This document shows positions 1 through 6,733 of a DNA stretch of 11,030 nt, one piece after another. The translations under genes and the position numbers were made by a program. The notes beneath the pieces are model-generated. The model searched no databases and had not been told where the DNA came from. It saw only the letters and a list, made by a program, of their open reading frames with translations. The stretch is from contig JAIRTS010000178.1 in assembly GCA_031254795.1 (NCBI GenBank), positions 1 through 11,030 of the forward strand, given 5' to 3'. The stretch comes from Treponema sp. (lineage in GTDB: Bacteria > Spirochaetota > Spirochaetia > Treponematales > Breznakiellaceae). Position 1 is the first letter of the stretch. Each line of letters opens with the position of its first letter.

Positions 1-37
1 CCCGCCCGCCGGGGAGCCAGTCGCCTTCGCAGGGCAT
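1..37 (-). CDS. Start of an unidentified gene, truncated by the window edge
   Basis: On the minus strand an ATG at 35-37 is preceded by a full-strength Shine-Dalgarno sequence, AAGGAGG at 44-50, with a 6-nt spacer. Twelve codons are visible before the window ends and read MPCEGDWLPGGR. This is too short to assign a family. The quality of the ribosome binding site and the promoter candidate at 72-100 argue that this is a real gene start and not a chance ATG. The 21-bp repeat array lies directly upstream of its promoter region. Confidence 0.55.
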   Translation of the reverse strand, partial: MPCEGDWLPGGR

Positions 38-64
38 ACAACGCCTCCTTTTCAGCTTAATTTG

Positions 65-628
65 TTACGGAAGCATACATATTCTTAACGTTATAAACAA
101 TGGAGCGCTCAAGCAAGACGTTTTCCCGGTTAAAAACGCCCCATTTCTGACCAGGAATGTTTTGTTTCTGATCAAGAATACGTTGTTTCTGATTAGAAAT
201 ATGTCGTTTCTGACTAGGAATGTTTTGTTTCTGACCAGAAACGCTCTATTTCTGATCAAGAATATGTTGCTTCTGATTAGAAATACGTCGTTTTTGACCA
301 GAAATGTTTTATTTTTGATCGGGAATATGTCGTTTCTGACCAGGAATGTCTTGTTTCTGACCAAGAATATGCCGTTTCTGACCAGAAACGCTTTGTCTCT
401 GATTAGAAATACGTTGTTTCTGACCAGGAATGTTTTGTTTCTGACCAAGAATATGCCGTTTCTGACCAGAAACGTTTTGTTTCTGACCAAGAATATGCCG
501 TTCCTGACCAGAAACGTTTTGTTTTTGATCAAGAATATGTTGTCTCTGATTAGAAATATGTCATTTCCGACCGGGAATGTCTTGTTTTTTATCAGAGAGG
601 CTGTTCCAAAACTAGAGTTTTGGAACAA
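65..628 (-). CDS. Possible heptapeptide-repeat protein encoded by the 21-bp array
   Basis: This open frame of 187 codons covers the whole tandem array on the minus strand. It starts with TTG at 626-628, and an AAGGAG lies just upstream on that strand with a spacer of 4 nt, so initiation is possible. The first residues, MFQNSSFGTASLIKNK, come from the hairpin at 603-626. The body is a 7-residue repeat close to NKTFLVR/NDIFLIR. Substitutions between copies are mostly conservative on this strand (Val/Ile, Arg/Lys), while the Phe, Leu and Asn positions are constant. The last 20 residues are non-repetitive. There is no signal peptide and no recognised domain. Because the unit length is a multiple of three and the unit is nearly palindromic, long open frames on both strands could arise without selection, so this may not be a protein-coding gene. 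Confidence 0.3.
   Translation of the reverse strand: MFQNSSFGTASLIKNKTFPVGNDIFLIRDNIFLIKNKTFLVRNGIFLVRNKTFLVRNGIFLVRNKTFLVRNNVFLIRDKAFLVRNGIFLVRNKTFLVRNDIFPIKNKTFLVKNDVFLIRSNIFLIRNRAFLVRNKTFLVRNDIFLIRNNVFLIRNKTFLVRNGAFLTGKTSCLSAPLFITLRICMLP
72..100 (-). promoter_or_regulatory. Candidate promoter for the truncated left-edge gene
   Basis: On the minus strand TTGTTT (95-100) and TATGCT (72-77) are separated by exactly 17 bp. Both hexamers match the sigma-70 consensus at four of six positions. Transcription would begin near 65 and give a leader of about 28 nt containing the AAGGAGG site. The stretch is AT-rich compared with its surroundings. It lies inside the 3' end of the minus-strand heptad ORF (65-628), so both calls being functional would mean an overlap. 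Confidence 0.4.
144..584. repeat. Tandem array of 21 palindromic 21-bp units (minisatellite)
   Basis: Twenty-one consecutive units of exactly 21 bp run from 144 to 584 without an indel. Degenerate half-recognisable units flank them at about 102-143 and 585-605. The first 14 bp of each unit follow TTTCTGAYCAGAAA, an imperfect palindrome; the remaining 7 bp are variable and pyrimidine-rich on the plus strand. Unit types recur in blocks: one three-unit block at 333-395 is nearly repeated at 417-479, the two units at 438-479 recur at 480-521 with one change, and a three-unit order at 228-290 recurs at 501-563. This implies growth by duplicating several units at a time. There are no spacers of unique sequence, so it is not a CRISPR array. 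Read in frame, the plus strand gives FLTRNVL-like and the minus strand KTFLVRN-like heptads. Confidence 0.95.
603..626. repeat. Perfect 10-bp inverted repeat next to the array
   Basis: GTTCCAAAAC (603-612) and GTTTTGGAAC (617-626) form a perfect 10-bp stem with a TAGA loop. The 12-mer CTGTTCCAAAAC (601-612) occurs again, in inverse orientation, at 4968-4979 in the parC leader, so it is probably part of a dispersed repeat. There is no clear T-run directly after the stem on either strand, so a terminator role is not obvious. On the minus strand it would overlap the first codons of the heptad ORF. Confidence 0.8.
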
Positions 629-708
629 CTTTCTCCTTCAGAAAAATTTTGATTTTTACGCCGCTTGGCATTCCGCCAGCAAAACGTTGGCAACGCCCGG
701 AAGGACGC

Positions 709-742
709 CGGGCGCAAGGCGGCTAAAGCTGTCTTGCGCCCG
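709..742 (-). terminator. Hairpin downstream of pckG, possible terminator
   Basis: CGGGCGCAAG (709-718) pairs perfectly with CTTGCGCCCG (733-742), a 10-bp GC-rich stem with a 14-nt loop. It lies 33 bp beyond the pckG stop codon in the direction of transcription. A smaller stem, CCGGC (751-755) with GCCGG (764-768), sits even closer to the stop. No U-tract follows the stems on the minus strand, so intrinsic termination is uncertain. The stems could instead protect the mRNA 3' end. Confidence 0.35.
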
Positions 743-775
743 CGTGGCAACCGGCGTCCGCAGGCCGGCGAAAAA

Positions 776-2599
776 CTAGGCGTTCAACCGCTTCTCGATA
801 GCGTCAAGCTCGTTGTACAGTTCTTGGGGAAGTTTCGCGCCGAATTTGGGATAATGATTCTCGCGTACGTCCGCGATTTCTTTTTTCCAGCCTTCGGAGT
901 CGACATTGAGAAGCTCCCGCATGTCGGCTTCGCTCACGCCGTCCGGGCGGCTGATCGCTTCAATCTTCGGCAGGAAGCCGATGGCGGTTTCAACCGCGTT
1001 GTCTGTCACGCCATTGCACCGGTCGAATATCCACGCCAATACGCGGGAATTTTCACCGTAGCCGGGCCATATAAATTTGCCCGCGTCGTTCTTGCGGAAC
1101 CAGTTCACGAAGAATATTTTCGGGAGCTTGTCAGGAGCGCTTCTGGCGCCGATGGAGAGCCAGTGCTTGAAGTAGTCGCCCATGTGGTACCCGCAGAAGG
1201 GCAGCATGGCGAACGGATCGCGGCGGATGGTGCCGGCTTTCACGTCAAGCGCGGCCGCCGTGACTTCAGAGCCGACTATTGAACCCATGAACACGCCGTG
1301 CGTCCAGCTCTTCGCTTCGTTGACCAGCGGAATCGTCCTGGGGCGGCGTCCGCCAAACAGGAACGCGGAAATCGGCACGCCTTTGGGGTCTTCCCATTCA
1401 GGCGCGATTGCCGGGCATTGCTTCGCGGGGCCGGTGAAGCGCGAATTCGGGTGGGCCGCAGGTTTCTGCTCCTTGTCGCCCTTGTCCTGAATCCACTCAT
1501 TGCCGTTCCAGTCGATGAGTTTGCCGGGCGCGTCATAGCCGATCATCTCCCACCATACGGTCTTGTCTTCGGTAAGCGCGACATTGGTGAAGATGGTGTT
1601 CCTGCGGATCGTTTCCATGGCGTTTTTGTTGGACTCCATGTTGGTGCCGGGCGCGACGCCGAAGAAGCCGGCTTCCGGGTTGATGGCATAGAGCCTGCCG
1701 TCTTTGCCGAACTTCATCCACGCGATGTCGTCCCCCACAGTCTCGACTTTCCAGCCGGGAAGCGTTGGAACAAGCATGGCGAGGTTGGTCTTGCCGCACG
1801 CGGATGGGAACGCGCCGGTGATGTACTTCACTTCGCCCTTGGGGTTGGTGATCTTCAGAATGAGCATGTGTTCGGCGAGCCACCCTTCGTCGCGGGCGAG
1901 CACGGACGCGATGCGAAGCGCGAGGCATTTTTTGCCGAGCAGGGCGTTTCCGCCATAACCGGAGCCATACGACCAGATTTCACGGGTTTCCGGAAAGTGG
2001 GAGATGTATTTCTTGTCAAGCGGGGCGCAGGGCCATTTGCCGTTGTCTTTCTCGCCATCTGCGAGCGGCTTTCCAACCGAGTGGAAACACGGCACGAAGA
2101 AACCATCCGCGCCAAGCACGTCAAGCACTTTCTCGCCGACACGCGCCATGATGTGCATGTTGGCTACAACATAGGGAGAATCGGTGATTTCCACGCCGAT
2201 CTTGGCGATCTCAGAGCCGACAGGACCCATTGAGAAGGGAATCACGTACATGACGCGCCCTTTCATAGAGCCTCTATACAACTCGGTCATTGTTTTCTTT
2301 AGCTCATCCGGATCGATCCAGTTGTTGGTGGGGCCAGCGTCATCTTTAGACTTGGACGCGATATATGTGCGGGCTTCCACGCGGGCGACATCCGACGGAT
2401 CAGAGCGGAAAAGCACACAACCGGGCAACAGCCACGGATTGAGCGGCGTCGCAAGCCCCGCGTCAATCGTGATCTTAATCATACGATTGTATTCTTCCCG
2501 CGAACCATCGCAGACTTCAACCGCATCCGGGGTCATAAGGCTCGCCGCCTCCTCGACCCATTTTTTCAAACCGGAATGTTTCAAATTTTGTATTTCCAT
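776..2599 (-). CDS. pckG: Phosphoenolpyruvate carboxykinase (GTP)
   Basis: This cytoplasmic enzyme interconverts oxaloacetate plus GTP and phosphoenolpyruvate plus GDP and CO2; it serves gluconeogenesis or, in many anaerobes, CO2 fixation into oxaloacetate. The product is 607 residues, the usual length for the GTP family. Family landmarks in order are the substrate Arg in EARTYI (about 77), YGSGYGGNALLGKKC (211-225) with the metal-site lysines, the metal-site His at 244, the P-loop with reactive Cys in FPSACGKTN (264-272), the GDD metal site (289-291), PEAGFFGVAPGTN (308-320), FLFGGRRPRT, and the C-terminal guanine-binding region FFVNWFRKNDAGKFIWPGYGENSR. The start at 2597-2599 is preferred because AGGAG lies 5 nt upstream; a longer frame to 2671 has no such site and adds 24 residues absent from the family. 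No key residue appears to be missing. It is probably transcribed alone from 2723-2751. Confidence 0.97.
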   Translation of the reverse strand: MEIQNLKHSGLKKWVEEAASLMTPDAVEVCDGSREEYNRMIKITIDAGLATPLNPWLLPGCVLFRSDPSDVARVEARTYIASKSKDDAGPTNNWIDPDELKKTMTELYRGSMKGRVMYVIPFSMGPVGSEIAKIGVEITDSPYVVANMHIMARVGEKVLDVLGADGFFVPCFHSVGKPLADGEKDNGKWPCAPLDKKYISHFPETREIWSYGSGYGGNALLGKKCLALRIASVLARDEGWLAEHMLILKITNPKGEVKYITGAFPSACGKTNLAMLVPTLPGWKVETVGDDIAWMKFGKDGRLYAINPEAGFFGVAPGTNMESNKNAMETIRRNTIFTNVALTEDKTVWWEMIGYDAPGKLIDWNGNEWIQDKGDKEQKPAAHPNSRFTGPAKQCPAIAPEWEDPKGVPISAFLFGGRRPRTIPLVNEAKSWTHGVFMGSIVGSEVTAAALDVKAGTIRRDPFAMLPFCGYHMGDYFKHWLSIGARSAPDKLPKIFFVNWFRKNDAGKFIWPGYGENSRVLAWIFDRCNGVTDNAVETAIGFLPKIEAISRPDGVSEADMRELLNVDSEGWKKEIADVRENHYPKFGAKLPQELYNELDAIEKRLNA

Positions 2600-2616
2600 G
2601 AATACTCCTGAAATTT

Positions 2617-2702
2617 CCGCAACCTTTCGTTGCGGGCGTACTATTCGGAAACGAACCAACGGCTCGCGCAATCCTTATGAATGCCTGCGGCGCACAGCCG
2701 CA
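2617..2702 (-). promoter_or_regulatory. pckG leader with two hairpins
   Basis: If transcription starts just below 2723, the pckG mRNA has a leader of roughly 115-120 nt with two perfect stems. The distal one is TGCGGC (2686-2691) with GCCGCA (2697-2702), loop 5 nt. The proximal one is CCGCAAC (2617-2623) with GTTGCGG (2629-2635), whose loop reads GAAAG in the mRNA and which ends 6 nt before the AGGAG ribosome binding site (2605-2609). That position would suit control of translation or mRNA stability. No known riboswitch pattern was recognised. Confidence 0.4.
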
Positions 2703-2722
2703 ATAGAATATGTATAACTACA

Positions 2723-2751
2723 ATAGTATAAAAAATTTAAAAGTATGGCAA
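2723..2751 (-). promoter_or_regulatory. Candidate pckG promoter
   Basis: On the minus strand TTGCCA (2746-2751) is followed after 17 bp by TACTAT (2723-2728). An overlapping TATACT (2725-2730) fits better as a -10 hexamer but has a 15-bp spacer. The region is an AT-rich island in a GC-rich spacer, as expected for a promoter. It lies about 125 bp upstream of the chosen pckG start. Confidence 0.45.
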
Positions 2752-2959
2752 GGCATTGAATGCAATGGCGGGCGTCAAGGCTGCGGAAAAGCGCCCTTGG
2801 GGACGCGACTTTTACTCGCGGCGGGGTTCCCCGCCGGCCGCGCGGCTCGCAAACCGCAGGCGGAACCTTCATCAGTCCTATCCATATCGTCTCCGCCTGA
2901 CAGGAGGCGACGCCGTTACGCCGCGCTTGACAATGCGTCTGGAAGGGCAAGCAGGCGCT
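2752..2959. other. GC-rich spacer between parC and the pckG promoter
   Basis: No convincing gene was found here. The stretch is GC-rich and contains a perfect dyad, CGGCGGGG (2819-2826) with CCCCGCCG (2829-2836), separated by TT, and several smaller complementary segments. This could act as a terminator-like structure for parC, although no T-run follows on the minus strand. A minus-strand frame of 65 codons starting at 2870-2872 has only a poorly placed AGGA and runs through the proposed pckG promoter, so it was not called. Confidence 0.4.
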
Positions 2960-4915
2960 TCACTTGGCGCTCTTCGCCTCTATCCTGTCGATTTCCCGCG
3001 CCGCGAGCCGGACGCCGCCGGCTTTTAAGCCTTTCACCGCGTAATCCTGCGTCTTGAACGTCTCTTTGATGATTTTAACGCGGGGCTTTGGCAGGTAATG
3101 GGCGGTGAAAGAAAATTTCTTGCGAGTGTCAATGAGCAGAACTTCAGCGCCCTCAGGCGCGAGGGAGTATTCCTTGTTCATAATCCAGCCTTCAATGACG
3201 CATCGTTTTATATACGGGAATCCGGTCTCCGCTTCTTTGTAGATGATGGTGAACACCGTGTCCGCGAGGGCTTCCTTGTCCGCGACGCCTATCCACCACG
3301 CGCCCTCCCCAATAAAGAGCTTGTCCGGCAGATCCTGCGCCATGTACACGCCGTTCTTGCGCACCGTGAGAATGCGGTCAAATGGCGACGCTTCCGCGAC
3401 CGTCTCGCCGTTCACCGCCGTGCCGGTATAGCCGGTCGCCGCGTCGTATTTCAGGGGAATGTTCCTCTTCACCGCTTCCTTTACATCGACCTTGCCGAAC
3501 TTCCCGGCGACGGTTCTGCGCTTCCCGCCGCCAATCTCCGCGTTCGCTTTGATTTTTTCAATAACGCCGTCAAGGAACGCAATGGCGTAGGCGGTGATGT
3601 TTTTCAAGTGGGCGTTGATTTCTTTTATACGCGCCCGTATCGCGCTCATCTCTTCTTTCGCCCTGTTAATATCGTAGAGAGAAATGCGCCGGATGGGAAT
3701 TTTAAGCAGGACTTCAACGTCGTCCATGCTCACTCCCCGCTCCCCCACCTCTTGCGCGAATGGCTCAAAACCCGCGACAACGGCTTTTTTCACGCCCTCG
3801 GCGGTCTTCATGCGCTCAATCGCGTGATAAATGCCGTTCTCAATAAAAATCCGCTCCAGGGTACGCGCGTGGAGCTTGTCAAGGATCTCTTTCTTCTCCA
3901 ATTCGAGTTCTTTAGTGAGAATATCCACCAACACGCCGGCGTGGCGCCGGATCACTTCGCTGACGCTCATCACAACGGGCAGGTTGTCTTTTATCACAAG
4001 GAAATTCACCGATATTGACTGCTCGCACGCGGTGAACGCGAAAAGGGCGTTCATGGTTTCCTCCGCGTAAACGCCCCGGGCGAGTTTGATTTCAATTTCA
4101 ACGTTTTCCGCGGTGAAGTCGCTGATAGACTGTATCTTTATTCTGCCCGCCTTTACCGCAGCCTCGACGCTCTCAATAAGGTTCTCGGTTGTTACGCCAA
4201 AAGGCAGTTCCCGCACAACGATGCGTTTGGGATCCGAAACGTCGAGTTTGGCGCGAACCACCACTTTGCCGTTGCCGTCTTTGTACTCGGACACATCAAC
4301 GAGTCCGCCGGTCGGGAAGTCGGGGCGCAACGTAAAAGGCTGTCTCAGGAGGCAGGCTTTTTCAGCCTCTATCACTTCGATAATATTGTGGGGCAGAATT
4401 TTTGTGGACATGCCCACCGCAATGCCTTCGGCGCCAATGATCAGCGCCACCGGCAGCTTCGCGGGAAACAGCGATGGCTCTTTTTTGCGTCCGTCATAGG
4501 ATTCGATCATGTCCGTGAGCTTCGGATTGTAGAAGATGTCCTTTGCGAGCTGGGTTGCGCGGCACTCAATGTACCGGGGCGCCGAAGCCGCGTCTCCGGT
4601 GAAAATATTGCCGAAATTGCCTTGTTTTTCAATGAAAAGATCTTTGTTGGCGAGCGCCACGAGCGCGTCGCGTATGGAGGCGTCGCCGTGGGGGTGGTAC
4701 TGCATGCAATGCCCCACCACATTGGCCGCTTTGTGAAATTTGCCGTCATCCATCTCGAAAAGCGTATGCAGGATGCGCCGTTGCACAGGTTTTAATCCGT
4801 CTTCAACATCGGGAATAGCCCGATCCCGTATCACATACGAGGCGTATTCCAAAAAATTTTTATCAAACAGGTTTTTTATGTATGCCACGCGAATATAGTA
4901 CCGTTTGTCAGGCAA
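2960..4915 (-). CDS. parC: DNA topoisomerase IV subunit A
   Basis: This is the breakage-reunion subunit of a type IIA topoisomerase, which with ParE decatenates replicated chromosomes. The N-terminal region carries NFLEYASYVIRDRAIPDVEDGLKPVQRRIL (about 20-49), the winged-helix segment YHPHGDASIRDAL (73-85), the catalytic Arg-Tyr pair at 114-115 in SAPRYIE, and GAEGIAVGMSTKILPHN (161-177). A tower and coiled-coil region follows. The C-terminal domain (about 491-651) is short and lacks the GyrA-box, which favours ParC over GyrA; at 651 residues it is shorter than the E. coli protein. The longest frame begins with TTG at 4913-4915, which has no clear ribosome binding site. A GTG at 4886-4888 would give (M)AYIKNLFDKNF, close to the usual family N-terminus, so the true start may be there. 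parE is not in the window. The residue aligned with the quinolone-determining Ser is Ala79. Confidence 0.93.
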   Translation of the reverse strand: MPDKRYYIRVAYIKNLFDKNFLEYASYVIRDRAIPDVEDGLKPVQRRILHTLFEMDDGKFHKAANVVGHCMQYHPHGDASIRDALVALANKDLFIEKQGNFGNIFTGDAASAPRYIECRATQLAKDIFYNPKLTDMIESYDGRKKEPSLFPAKLPVALIIGAEGIAVGMSTKILPHNIIEVIEAEKACLLRQPFTLRPDFPTGGLVDVSEYKDGNGKVVVRAKLDVSDPKRIVVRELPFGVTTENLIESVEAAVKAGRIKIQSISDFTAENVEIEIKLARGVYAEETMNALFAFTACEQSISVNFLVIKDNLPVVMSVSEVIRRHAGVLVDILTKELELEKKEILDKLHARTLERIFIENGIYHAIERMKTAEGVKKAVVAGFEPFAQEVGERGVSMDDVEVLLKIPIRRISLYDINRAKEEMSAIRARIKEINAHLKNITAYAIAFLDGVIEKIKANAEIGGGKRRTVAGKFGKVDVKEAVKRNIPLKYDAATGYTGTAVNGETVAEASPFDRILTVRKNGVYMAQDLPDKLFIGEGAWWIGVADKEALADTVFTIIYKEAETGFPYIKRCVIEGWIMNKEYSLAPEGAEVLLIDTRKKFSFTAHYLPKPRVKIIKETFKTQDYAVKGLKAGGVRLAAREIDRIEAKSAK

Positions 4916-5068
4916 GTGTTCAAGAGGGCGCGTCGCCTCATCGAAAGAGCGCCCGAAAAGAGGGCGCGTTTTGGAACAGTCCTGATGAAAAAAAGAAACG
5001 AACGCCCGCGTTTATACAAAGTCCACCGGCCTTGAACCACAGACGCAAAAATGTTTCGTTCCGCTACG
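4916..5068. promoter_or_regulatory. Spacer between the DUF554 gene and parC, with hairpin and repeats
   Basis: A perfect stem is formed by GCGCCC (4949-4954) and GGGCGC (4962-4967) with a 7-nt loop. The 12-mer AAGAGGGCGCGT occurs twice (4922-4933 and 4958-4969). GTTTTGGAACAG (4968-4979) is the inverse of the 12-mer beside the left-hand array. On the minus strand a TATAAA (5012-5017) could be a -10 box for parC, but no good -35 is present at 17 bp. The hairpin could end read-through from the uraA operon or attenuate parC; the weak U-tract leaves this open. Confidence 0.35.
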
Positions 5069-5749
5069 CTACATTCCCGTCATACCCAGCCATATCCACG
5101 GTATGAACATGCCGGGCAAGAGATTCGCGACCTTTATTTCTTTTATGCCCAGAAAGTTAAACCCTATGGCCGCAATGACGAGGCTTCCCGCGGCGGACAT
5201 TTCCGTGATGATTTCCACTGTAAGCAGTCCGCTGATCGACATTGAGGCGAGCGCGACGCCTCCCTGGTAAACAAACGCCGGAATCGCGGAGAAAAGCACG
5301 CCTATGCCCAGGGACGCGCTGAGCACAATCGACATGGAGCCGTCCAGAATGGATTTTGCGAAGAGCATCTCGTGGTTGCCCTCAAGGCCGCTTTGAATGG
5401 ACCCTACGAGCGCCATTGAACCGGTGCAGAAAAGAATGGTCGCGGACACAAAACCTCTCGAAAACGTTCCGCCGCCCATGCCGAGCTTTTTTTCAGCCCA
5501 GCCGCCAAACCGGTTCATACACGAGTCGATGTTGACGCATTCGCCTATGATCGCGCCTATGACCAGACTCATAATAAGCAACAGGGTGCGCTGGCTCTCG
5601 AACGCTCCTTTAAGTCCGATATATACAACGGCAAGCCCCGCCGCTTTTTTGATGATTTCCTCAAAGCGTTCCGGTATGCCCCGGACGATAAAACAGCCAA
5701 TCAGCGAGCATGCCACAATGACAAGCGAGTTTACAATTGGTCCTAACAT
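5069..5749 (-). CDS. DUF554 family membrane protein
   Basis: The 226-residue product is a polytopic inner-membrane protein, of normal length for the DUF554 family (YdfK/YqgA-like). It opens with a hydrophobic segment (about 1-24) and has further membrane spans through to the C-terminus. The conserved block ATILFCTGSMALVGSIQSGL, followed by FAKSILDGSMSIVLSASLGIGVLFSAIPAFVYQGG, is diagnostic of the family. The biochemical function of the family is not established to my knowledge; a transport role has been suggested from its topology. The ATG at 5747-5749 has GAGG 5 nt upstream. It follows the aldo/keto reductase gene by 39 bp, a gap containing a 6-bp GC stem (5768-5773 with 5779-5784), and is probably the last gene of the uraA operon. 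Confidence 0.9.
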   Translation of the reverse strand: MLGPIVNSLVIVACSLIGCFIVRGIPERFEEIIKKAAGLAVVYIGLKGAFESQRTLLLIMSLVIGAIIGECVNIDSCMNRFGGWAEKKLGMGGGTFSRGFVSATILFCTGSMALVGSIQSGLEGNHEMLFAKSILDGSMSIVLSASLGIGVLFSAIPAFVYQGGVALASMSISGLLTVEIITEMSAAGSLVIAAIGFNFLGIKEIKVANLLPGMFIPWIWLGMTGM

Positions 5750-5788
5750 GCCGGCCTCATCCTGCTGCGCCGCCCGGCGCGGCGGCGT

Positions 5789-6709
5789 TCACGGCAACAC
5801 GTTCCCGGCGGCCATGTATATGGCGTACCATTCGTCCCGTGTCAGGGTGATTTCTGTCGCTTTAACGCAGTCTTTTATCCGCGCTTCATTCGTGCTGCCG
5901 GTGACGGGTTGAATGCGCGCCGGATGCCGCAAAATCCACGCAATCGCTATGGTCGTGTTTGACACCCCGTACCGTTCCGCGATTTCGTCAATTTTCGCGT
6001 TCAGCTCCGGGAATTTCGCGTCGCCGAGGAACACCCCCTCAAAGAAACCGTACTGGAAGGGCGACCACGCCTGGATGGTGATATCGTTGAGCCGGCAGAA
6101 ATCAAGCGCGCCGCCGTCGCGGTTCACCGCCGCGTCGTCAAGCATGTTGACGTGAAACCCCTGAGAAATCATATTCGCATTGGCGACGCTCAGTTGAAGT
6201 TGGTTTACGACAAGAGGCGTCTTCACGTACTTTTGCAGAAGCCGTATTTGCGCGGGGTTTTGGTTTGAAACGCCAAAATAGCGAACCTTCCCGGCGTTAT
6301 GGAGCGCGTCGAAAGCCTCCGCCACTTCTTCCGGCTCCACAAGGGCGTCCGGACGGTGGAGGAGCAGCACGTCAAGCCATTCGGTTTTCAGCCGTTTCAG
6401 GATGCCGTCAACCGAGGCGAGGATGTGTTCTTTTGAAAAATCAAAGGCGACTCCGGGACGGATGCCGCACTTTGATTGCAGAATGACATTTTCGCGGACA
6501 AGGGGATTCATGCCTATCGCCTCCGCGAATATAGTTTCACATGCGCCGCCGCCATAAATGTCAGCGTGATCGAAAAAATTCGCCCCCAGATCGACGCATG
6601 TCTGGATAAAGCGCCGGGCGCTCGCCTTCTCAAGCCCATTGATTCTCATGCACCCGACAGCGATTGCCGGCGTCTCAAGACCGGATTTTCCCAGTTTTAT
6701 GGTTCTCAT
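5789..6709 (-). CDS. Aldo/keto reductase (YdhF-like oxidoreductase)
   Basis: The 306-residue product is a soluble NADPH-dependent oxidoreductase of the aldo/keto reductase superfamily, a single TIM barrel. The catalytic tetrad is visible: Asp47 and Tyr52 in FDHADIYG, Lys80 in LQSKCG and His118 in LLLHRPD. The segments GKVRYFGVSN and the C-terminal PVTGSTNEARIKDC match the cofactor-binding end of the barrel. Overall similarity is to the E. coli YdhF group, so the physiological substrate cannot be inferred. ATG at 6707-6709 has GGAGG 6 nt upstream. It begins 24 bp after the uraA stop codon, so co-transcription with uraA is likely, although a metabolic link between the two is not evident. Confidence 0.93.
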   Translation of the reverse strand: MRTIKLGKSGLETPAIAVGCMRINGLEKASARRFIQTCVDLGANFFDHADIYGGGACETIFAEAIGMNPLVRENVILQSKCGIRPGVAFDFSKEHILASVDGILKRLKTEWLDVLLLHRPDALVEPEEVAEAFDALHNAGKVRYFGVSNQNPAQIRLLQKYVKTPLVVNQLQLSVANANMISQGFHVNMLDDAAVNRDGGALDFCRLNDITIQAWSPFQYGFFEGVFLGDAKFPELNAKIDEIAERYGVSNTTIAIAWILRHPARIQPVTGSTNEARIKDCVKATEITLTRDEWYAIYMAAGNVLP

Positions 6710-6733
6710 TCTTTCCCTCCCGCCAAATCCGCG

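Noticed and set aside
144..584. CRISPR array
   Set aside because: The 21-bp units are directly adjacent with no unique spacers, and no cas genes are in the window.
162..779. Plus-strand ORF of 205 codons through the repeat array
   Set aside because: It starts at an ATG inside the array without a ribosome binding site, and its open frame is explained by the 21-bp period; its tail runs antisense into the pckG terminator region.
1298..2233. Long plus-strand ORF opposite pckG
   Set aside because: It is antisense to a gene with full family conservation, and its translation has no recognisable domain; GC-rich codon use opens such shadow frames.
2675..2872. Small minus-strand ORF (MKVPPAVCEPRGRRG...) in the parC-pckG spacer
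   Set aside because: Only a poorly spaced AGGA precedes the ATG, the Arg/Pro-rich translation reflects GC-rich dyads, and it would run through the pckG promoter candidate.
3098..4018. Long plus-strand ORF opposite parC
   Set aside because: It is antisense to the conserved parC frame, with no domain and no ribosome binding site of note.
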